A DNA stretch of 11,918 bases from an uncultured Lentisphaeria bacterium (GTDB lineage: Bacteria; Verrucomicrobiota; Lentisphaeria; Victivallales; Victivallaceae): positions 1 through 11,918 of the forward strand of contig CALABZ010000387.1 of assembly GCA_937888615.1 (NCBI GenBank), read 5' to 3'. A program made the position numbers and the translations under genes. Positions within the stretch are counted from its first letter, which is position 1. Every line of letters starts with the position of its first letter. The notes under the pieces were generated by a model. The model did no database searches. It was given only the letters and a program-made list of their open reading frames with translations, and was not told where the DNA came from. Positions 7,989-11,918 of this stretch are shown here, piece by piece.

Positions 7989-8711
7989 TTATTGATTCAG
8001 TTCAATCGCTGCCTCCGCAACATGATAATCGATTAGTTGTTTTTTATCCCAACCATCAACATGTCCATCGGCAAAAAAAAGATTTGCTCGTAAATGATGG
8101 CGGCAGGAAATGCGATATTGGGTAGACGCACTGATTTCAAATAGAAATGTCTGCAGCAAATCGGTACTTTTAATGGTATCGGCCAACAAGAAAAACTCGG
8201 AAGGCTGTTTTGTCGGATACCCATTTCGATCTAATGCAATTCCTTTATAGTCCGTAATTTTTGGGGATGTGATGCGCCAGCCATCCCAGGTCTTGCGATT
8301 CATCCCATAAGTATTATCCGTTGCATGTACCGACGGAGCCCAGCTTGGACAAAGAAAAACATTAAGAGTCTTAACATATTCCTGGCCGCGCAGTACCTGT
8401 GACCATCGTGCCGCAGACATATATCCTACACCGGGATAATTATATGCTTGCGTTACGCCTGGAGTAAAGCCGTTAAAATCATCGGCATACATCAACATTC
8501 CCAATCCGACTTGTTTCAGGTTGTTTTTACACGCCGTATCGCGCGCTTTGCTTCTGGCGTTGTTCAATGCCGGCATCAACATTGCCGCGAGTATGGCAAT
8601 GATGGCAATCACAACCAGGAGTTCAATCAGTGTGAAATAATCATGCTTAGAATTTCCGGAGTGTTTGGATTTCCCGATACCGCCCTGCTTTCTACTTTGA
8701 AGTCCGATCAT
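7989..8711 (-). CDS. Type II pseudopilin-like protein (prepilin N-terminal domain, H-x9-DG C-terminus)
   Basis: This 240-residue protein has a 25-residue positively charged leader and then FTLIELLVVIAIIAILAAM (26-44), the type IV pilin/pseudopilin signature with Glu30 at mature position +5. The helix would anchor it in the inner membrane or a filament. At residues 205-216 a His is followed nine residues later by Asp-Gly (ADGHVDGW context), the H-x9-DG C-terminal motif common in Planctomycetota and Lentisphaerota. The residue before the expected cut is Tyr25, not the usual Gly, so processing by a standard prepilin peptidase is uncertain. Two Cys pairs are possible (Cys61, Cys121, Cys203). ATG at 8711 has AGGAG 8-9 bases upstream, inside the end of the oxidoreductase gene, with a 5-base gap between coding regions. 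Such proteins often sit among sugar-degradation genes in these phyla, but their role is unknown; surface glycan binding is a guess. Confidence 0.9.
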   Translation of the reverse strand: MIGLQSRKQGGIGKSKHSGNSKHDYFTLIELLVVIAIIAILAAMLMPALNNARSKARDTACKNNLKQVGLGMLMYADDFNGFTPGVTQAYNYPGVGYMSAARWSQVLRGQEYVKTLNVFLCPSWAPSVHATDNTYGMNRKTWDGWRITSPKITDYKGIALDRNGYPTKQPSEFFLLADTIKSTDLLQTFLFEISASTQYRISCRHHLRANLFFADGHVDGWDKKQLIDYHVAEAAIELNQ

Positions 8712-8716
8712 AATCT

Positions 8717-9928
8717 TCAGCTCCTTGTTATGGTTGTTGTCTGTACAGGACTATGGAAAGACCGCAATGGCCTTTGTTTCGAATCGACTGCGCTTTCCCC
8801 TCCCGCAGTACTGTCGATGCAAACCTTCACCGGTTTCCCGGTGCGACGGCTTTCCTGTGCGGCCCGGGTAATTTCCGTCGCCCTCAAACCGTCGATCTCC
8901 GAAGCTGCGTATTGCGCCGCCCCTCCTGATATGACTTCTCCGAAATGGTCGATCGCCGCCTGCCAGCCCTTGTCCACAGAATAATTAATCAGCGGTAGTC
9001 GCTTCACCATTTCCGGTTCCAGGCTACAATTGTTCTTGGCCAGCGCCACTTTTCGCCGGAAATCCACCAGGGCCGGATAACCGTGCCGGGCAAATTCCCG
9101 TACATGGGTGTCGTCATGAAGCGGATGCGAATGCCCCGCGAAAGTCCGCAATATCGAACCGCCGTTTTTCAGCCCGAAAGTCCGGACTTCCACGAATTCC
9201 TCCACGGTGAGTGTTCCGTATGCCATGACCGCCTCAAAATGTTCCTTCGGCGTTTCATACGCCGCATATCCGCTGCTCAGGATCGTTGCGGTTGCGCCGG
9301 AAGCAAAAGCCAACAACAGGCTTTCGTCATCCGGTCGCCCGCTGCGGCAGTAAACTTCTTCCACTTCACTGTCGGCGAAAAAACGCAGTATATCGAAAAT
9401 ATGGCACAGCTCATGAATCAGCCGATTGCCTGCGCCGAAGCGCCCGCCCCAGTCCGAACAATACGTATCGGCAATCCGATAAAACATATTCCACGCTCCG
9501 CCATTCGATAGCAGAAGTTCCTTCGCATAACGGTAAGCGGGTGCGCAACGACGGTTCATTCCGACGAATACCTGTTTGCCATTCTTCCGTCTGGCTTCGG
9601 CCACCGTACGACAGTCGGATGGGTTTTCCGCCAGCGGCTTCTCCACGTAAACGTGTTTGCCTGCGGCCAGGGCTTCCAGGGTTAGCGGTACATGCGTATC
9701 CTCGCGGGTGGCGATTACCACTCCGTCGATGGCGTCGTCGGCGAGAACTTGATGGTAATCGCGTTCCAGGCGCGCCTGCGGGTACAATGGCCGCAGTTCC
9801 GTCAAGGTTTCTTCCCTGAGGTCGCAGATTACCGCCAGTTCCGCGGTCGCGGACCGGGCAATGTTCGGCAGATGCTGGTGTTGCGCCAGCCCTCCGGCTC
9901 CTATAACTCCCAAACGTGCTTTTTTCAT
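8717..9928 (-). CDS. Gfo/Idh/MocA family NAD(P)-dependent oxidoreductase, first gene of the operon
   Basis: The 403-residue product has an N-terminal Rossmann fold with GAGGLA at 10-15 as the dinucleotide loop, and EKP at 96-98, whose Lys97 is the family's catalytic lysine. A GGRFGAGNRLIHELCHIFDIL segment (161-181) has the His and Asp arrangement (His172, His176, Asp179) expected in the C-terminal substrate domain. These enzymes oxidise or epimerise sugars, inositols and sugar acids, and the family alone does not give the substrate. The ATG at 9928 follows AAAGG by about 7 bases. The frame extends upstream to a GTG at 9997, but that codon falls inside the promoter -10/operator region and would precede the predicted transcript start, so it is rejected. 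As the promoter-proximal gene it is probably the most strongly expressed member. The C-terminal 25 residues are Ser/Thr/Arg-rich and look unstructured. Confidence 0.9.
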   Translation of the reverse strand: MKKARLGVIGAGGLAQHQHLPNIARSATAELAVICDLREETLTELRPLYPQARLERDYHQVLADDAIDGVVIATREDTHVPLTLEALAAGKHVYVEKPLAENPSDCRTVAEARRKNGKQVFVGMNRRCAPAYRYAKELLLSNGGAWNMFYRIADTYCSDWGGRFGAGNRLIHELCHIFDILRFFADSEVEEVYCRSGRPDDESLLLAFASGATATILSSGYAAYETPKEHFEAVMAYGTLTVEEFVEVRTFGLKNGGSILRTFAGHSHPLHDDTHVREFARHGYPALVDFRRKVALAKNNCSLEPEMVKRLPLINYSVDKGWQAAIDHFGEVISGGAAQYAASEIDGLRATEITRAAQESRRTGKPVKVCIDSTAGGESAVDSKQRPLRSFHSPVQTTTITRS

Positions 9929-9948
9929 AATCCTGCCTTTCTTATTGG

Positions 9949-9962
9949 CCCGGCGCTCCGGG
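9949..9962 (-). other. Small GC hairpin in the operon leader
   Basis: In the minus-strand transcript the sequence CCCGGAGCGCCGGG can fold into a 5-bp stem with a four-base loop, about midway between the predicted transcript start near 9982 and the ATG at 9928. It ends about 20 bases before the start codon and does not cover the ribosome site. It is too short to call a riboswitch; a leader-stabilising role is possible. Confidence 0.35.
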
Positions 9963-9981
9963 ATGATTTTAGTTCCAATAT

Positions 9982-9998
9982 GGTATATATTATACACC
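9982..9998. promoter_or_regulatory. Operator, copy 1: near-palindrome over the operon -10 box
   Basis: GGTATATATTATACACC is a 17-bp near-palindrome: its two 8-base halves (GGTATATA and the complement of TATACACC) match at 7 of 8 positions around a central T. It matches the site at 11533-11549 in 15 of 17 positions. It covers the whole -10 box and the predicted start point of the operon, an ideal position for repression. The size, symmetry and AT-rich core fit a GntR-family dimer, and the GntR gene lies next door. The binding protein is inferred. Confidence 0.75.
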
Positions 9999-10017
9999 TT
10001 TCATGGGGCACTGTCAA
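9989..10017 (-). promoter_or_regulatory. Consensus sigma-70-type promoter of the seven-gene operon
   Basis: On the minus strand, TTGACA (10017-10012) is followed by exactly 17 bases and then TATAAT (9994-9989). Both hexamers are perfect matches to the housekeeping-sigma consensus. A T-rich tract upstream, about 10022-10045, is suitable as an UP element. Transcription should begin near 9982, giving a leader of about 50 bases before the oxidoreductase ATG. A fully consensus promoter needs tight repression, which fits the operator lying over its -10 box. Confidence 0.9.
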
Positions 10018-10395
10018 TACCATTCGTAAAAAAATTCAAAAGATTCATTCGATTTCGCGGTAAATTGCGTTTCGCCGATATGTGCCGACGCCGCGCTCAA
10101 ACAGCCCCTCTCGAGCACGAAGAGGAAGTCGCCGCTGTACTGAACGGCTTAAAATCGACGGTGATGCCATGATTAAAGATGGTCCGCAGACGAATGCAAA
10201 GAAAAAGCTTCGCCCTCTCTATGGATACGGAGTTGCTGACAATAAATCGTCACCTTTGAGGCGAACATCATCGAGCCGGACATTCGCGTCAAGCACGGCG
10301 GCACCTCGACAAGTTTTCCCTGGATTCCGAACAGGCGGGAACCGTGCGACGACGGGGTCAGCATCAGTTTCCCGTCGAACGCGTGACTGGTTTGA
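10018..10395. other. Intergenic stretch with possible decayed coding fragments
   Basis: Apart from the T-rich tract near the promoter, no intact gene is visible here. Several short frames look coding-like by composition. On the plus strand, about 45 codons ending at a TGA near 10385 read TFEANIIEPDIRVKHGG and on with mostly G or C third positions. On the minus strand, one frame running to 10173 contains GSRLFGIQGKLVEVPP, and another near 10080-10145 contains YSGDFLFVLERG. None has a convincing start with a ribosome site, and the frames are broken by stops. I do not recognise the family, nor which strand was coding. Decayed gene remnants are the likeliest explanation. No clear terminator after the regulator gene was found. 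Confidence 0.3.
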
Positions 10396-11496
10396 TTATG
10401 CTTTCTCCTGAATGGGATCCAGCCAAGTGACACCAACCAGCCGTCGCTGTTTGATCCTTCCCCCGTGCTCGCGTTCATATTTGAGTAGATCGAAGACCTC
10501 GCCGATAATTTCGGACGGGTCGGTTACCACGCAAGGGAAAGTGAGCCTGATGTTCTCAATGGAGCGCCCGACCACGGCCAAGTCGCTCGGAATCGACAGG
10601 TTGTTGCGTGCGGCCACATACTGGACCGTGCTGAACAGTTCCGAAGGAAAAATCAGGGCGTCGGGAGGAGCCGGGCGGGAGAGAAAGTCCTGCAAGAGCT
10701 CGCCGACATAGCCGCTGAATTCATCCCGCGGAAACTGGCTGTTGTCCAGTGCCTCGCAGTAATATTCCGGAATGACTTCCAGGCCGAAGTCGATGAATGC
10801 ATCCTCGTAACCACGATAGAATGCATTTCCCCAGATCAGGTTTCGAGGTTGGCCGATCGCCAGAATGCGCCGCCGTCCCTGCTTCAGAAGATAGGTGGTC
10901 GCCTGATGCATTTTCCGGTAGTCGTTTCCCACCACCTGCGACACATGGAACTCGTCTCCGCGCTCTGCTTCATGCCAGACATCCCCCAATAGGACAAGCG
11001 GATACGACAGGCATTCGCACAGACGGCGGAGGTCCTGACGCGTATAGCTGCCCAACAGGATGATGCCTTTGATGTTGCGGCGGAGATTGAGTCGTTCGCG
11101 CAATCCGTTCAGTTCTTCGATGGAAGCGTTTTGCAGTTGTATATAAAGAATGAAGCCGGAATTGACGATGGCCTGACGGTCGATCTCGTGCAACATGGTG
11201 ACCACGAAAGGCGACATATTGGAGATGTTGAAGCTCAGTACGACGTATTCGCCCGCTTCTTTCTGGGGCTGGTTTATCATGGTGCCTCGCCCCTGTATCT
11301 TGGTGATCAGGTTTTTGTCTGCAAGGATATTCAGAGCGCTCCGCATGGTGTTCCGACTCACGTGAAATTCCCCAGCCAGTTCTCGCTCCTGCGGGAGGAA
11401 GCCGCTTTCGGCATAATGCCCCGCGTCGATCCGCGCTTTCAGCTCCCGTGCGATGCTTTCGTAGCGCGGACCTGTGTTCTCGTGATTGATTGTCAT
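10396..11496 (-). CDS. GntR-type transcriptional regulator with LacI-like sugar-sensing domain (AraR-like architecture)
   Basis: The 366-residue protein has a GntR winged helix-turn-helix at about residues 11-75, including YESIARELKARI, the FLPQERELA turn, VSRNTMRSALNILADKNLI recognition region and the wing GRGTMI. A periplasmic-binding-protein-like domain of the LacI/GalR type follows from about 85 to the end, with GIILLGSYTRQDLRRL, the HQATTYLLKQGRRRILAIG block and a PSDLAVVG segment. This is the layout of AraR of Bacillus: a dimeric repressor released by a sugar. The ATG at 11496 has GAGAGG about 6 bases upstream; the open frame to 11622 runs through the promoter and operator and is not used. 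It is transcribed from its own promoter, which carries the second operator copy, so it is probably autoregulated. Third codon positions are noticeably richer in G and C than in the glycosidase genes. The ligand is unknown, and mannose or lyxose derivatives are the obvious candidates. Confidence 0.92.
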   Translation of the reverse strand: MTINHENTGPRYESIARELKARIDAGHYAESGFLPQERELAGEFHVSRNTMRSALNILADKNLITKIQGRGTMINQPQKEAGEYVVLSFNISNMSPFVVTMLHEIDRQAIVNSGFILYIQLQNASIEELNGLRERLNLRRNIKGIILLGSYTRQDLRRLCECLSYPLVLLGDVWHEAERGDEFHVSQVVGNDYRKMHQATTYLLKQGRRRILAIGQPRNLIWGNAFYRGYEDAFIDFGLEVIPEYYCEALDNSQFPRDEFSGYVGELLQDFLSRPAPPDALIFPSELFSTVQYVAARNNLSIPSDLAVVGRSIENIRLTFPCVVTDPSEIIGEVFDLLKYEREHGGRIKQRRLVGVTWLDPIQEKA

Positions 11497-11532
11497 GCCA
11501 GACCTCTCTTGTTTTTCAGAATGAACCAACTT

Positions 11533-11549
11533 GGTATCTAATATATACC
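11533..11549. promoter_or_regulatory. Operator, copy 2: near-palindrome over the regulator's -10 box
   Basis: GGTATCTAATATATACC is a 17-bp near-palindrome whose halves match at 7 of 8 positions. Read on the minus strand it starts GGTATATATTA, identical over 11 bases to the plus-strand reading of copy 1, and the two match at 15 of 17 overall. The -10 box occupies positions 5-10 of the site on the minus strand, the same register as in the operon promoter. This points to autoregulation by the GntR/LacI-type protein. Confidence 0.75.
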
Positions 11550-11567
11550 TGTCTGCGCAAAAATCAA
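11540..11567 (-). promoter_or_regulatory. Promoter of the GntR/LacI-type regulator gene
   Basis: TTGATT (11567-11562), 16 bases, then TATATT (11545-11540) on the minus strand. Each hexamer is close to the housekeeping consensus but weaker than the operon promoter. The transcript would start near 11533, giving a leader of about 37 bases. A TTGTTG slightly further upstream is an alternative -35. The A/T-rich palindrome at 11578-11597 lies where an UP element would be. Confidence 0.65.
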
Positions 11568-11577
11568 CAACTCTCCA

Positions 11578-11611
11578 CAGAAAAAATGTTTTTTCTGCTG
11601 GCCTCCAGCAG
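11578..11611. terminator. Tandem inverted repeats, possible terminator upstream of the regulator promoter
   Basis: CAGAAAAAA and TTTTTTCTG (11578-11586 and 11589-11597) form a perfect 9-bp palindrome around TG. It overlaps CTGCTGG and CCAGCAG (11595-11601 and 11605-11611), a perfect 7-bp stem with a 3-base loop. In a minus-strand transcript the GC stem comes first, then an A6 tract, CA and T6, so termination of the upstream remnant gene is plausible but not textbook. The same A/T block could serve as an UP element for the regulator promoter. Confidence 0.4.
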
Positions 11612-11672
11612 GTTGAAACCAATCCATATGCCCGGCGTCAAACATTGAGCAACTTTTCAACTCAAGGGTGTT

Positions 11673-11831
11673 CTAAAAATTGAAAAGGTCCTGGATTTTG
11701 TCGGAAAGCGGAGACTGTTCATTCCGGGTTTTCTGGCGGGGTGCCTTGGGCTTATATTGGTTCACTAGATGCTGGAGGTCTTTTTCATTGCGCTCCTTCG
11801 GATGTGTTTGCGACGAGGGCGGAAAAGCAAC
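11673..11831 (-). pseudogene. C-terminal remnant of an unrecognised protein, possibly cut by an insertion sequence
   Basis: From the presumed insertion-sequence edge a 52-codon frame runs to a TAG at 11675-11673. It is rich in Lys, Gln, Arg and Asn, with QTHPKERNEKDLQHLVNQ and a tail SPLSDKIQDLFNF. It has no ATG and the same frame meets a stop at 11870-11868 within the presumed element. I do not recognise the family. The simplest reading is the tail of a gene broken by the element; a frame error or chance frame is the alternative. Confidence 0.3.
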
Positions 11832-11918
11832 GTAAACCTTCGGCGGAGACAGGGGGGAACAGCTGAGTTATGGCAGAGGGCGGGTTATTTTTCCCAGCGG
11901 TCGGGGAGAAGCTCGCGG
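11832..11918 (-). mobile_element. Possible end of an IS66-type insertion sequence, runs off the window
   Basis: The plus strand from 11832 begins GTAAACCTTCGGCGGAGAC, resembling the GTAA-starting terminal inverted repeats of IS66-family elements. A short frame entering from the window edge ends 53 bases inside this point with a peptide like the IS66 transposase C-terminus. If correct, the 8 bases just outside, AAAGCAAC at 11824-11831, would be one copy of the target duplication. The other end lies outside the window, so this is inference from memory of the family. Confidence 0.35.
11885..11918 (-). CDS. C-terminal tip of a probable IS66-family transposase (partial)
   Basis: Only ten residues and the stop are in the window: RELLPDRWEK then TAA at 11887-11885. 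The pattern (D/E)LLPxxW at the extreme C-terminus is characteristic of the IS66 C-terminal element, where proteins end near LLPWNW or LLPHRW. The frame is open to the window edge. Ten residues cannot prove the family, and the support comes mainly from the adjacent GTAA-type end. Confidence 0.35.
   Translation of the reverse strand, partial: RELLPDRWEK

Noticed and set aside
9929..9997. GTG start at 9997 for the oxidoreductase
   Set aside because: The codon lies within the -10/operator sequence and upstream of the expected transcript start. The Rossmann fold begins just after the ATG at 9928.
11497..11622. Upstream start at 11622 for the GntR-type regulator
   Set aside because: The extra 42 residues run through the promoter and operator and do not resemble the family. 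MTINHE at 11496 has a ribosome site.
11773..11796. Mini-frame MKKTSSI with an AAGGAG-like site on the minus strand, a possible leader peptide
   Set aside because: It is seven codons, lies about 280 bases from the regulator start with the regulator's own promoter in between, and overlaps the more protein-like 52-codon frame.
1..11918. CRISPR arrays, tRNA or rRNA genes, anti-phage systems
   Set aside because: No regularly spaced direct repeats, tRNA-like cloverleaf segments, rRNA sequence or defence-type domains were seen in any frame.

Overview
The window looks like part of a carbohydrate-use locus from a PVC-superphylum bacterium, most likely Lentisphaerota (Victivallis-like). The main clue is a type II pseudopilin-like protein at 7989-8711. 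It has the FTLIELLVVIAIIAILAAM helix and a C-terminal H-x9-DG motif, a protein type found in very large numbers in Lentisphaerota and Planctomycetota. The surrounding mix of GH38, GH-A-clan hydrolase, ceramidase-like and Gfo/Idh/MocA genes fits that assignment. The organism is inferred from gene content only.

All confidently called genes lie on the minus strand. Reading in the direction of transcription (right to left), the window holds: a possible IS66-type insertion sequence end (about 11832-11918); a 52-residue C-terminal remnant of an unrecognised protein (11673-11831); a GntR-type regulator with a LacI-like sensor domain (10396-11496); a roughly 470-bp intergenic stretch with a very strong promoter at its left end and possible coding debris in the rest; then a tight seven-gene cluster. 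The cluster order is Gfo/Idh/MocA oxidoreductase, pseudopilin-like protein, secreted GH42-like glycoside hydrolase, GH38 alpha-mannosidase-like enzyme, YdaE-like D-lyxose isomerase (cupin), ceramidase-like amidohydrolase, and FGGY sugar kinase. The kinase runs off the left edge. Gaps inside the cluster run from a 4-bp overlap to 83 bp, so one transcript is likely.

The clearest new observation is regulatory. A 17-bp near-palindrome, GGTATATATTAKAYACC-like, occurs exactly twice as far as I could see by eye: once over the -10 box of the operon promoter (TTGACA-N17-TATAAT) and once over the -10 box of the regulator's own promoter (TTGATT-N16-TATATT). The copies match at 15 of 17 positions and sit in the same register relative to the -10 box. 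This suggests that the GntR/LacI-type protein represses both itself and the seven-gene operon and is released by a sugar ligand.

A working model, which is inference, is that the secreted GH-A hydrolase and the GH38 enzyme release mannose or a related sugar from a glycan. The cupin isomerase, whose family acts on D-lyxose and in some members D-mannose, would make the ketose, and the FGGY kinase would phosphorylate it. The oxidoreductase may handle an oxidised or epimerised sugar. The roles of the pseudopilin-like and ceramidase-like proteins here are unknown.
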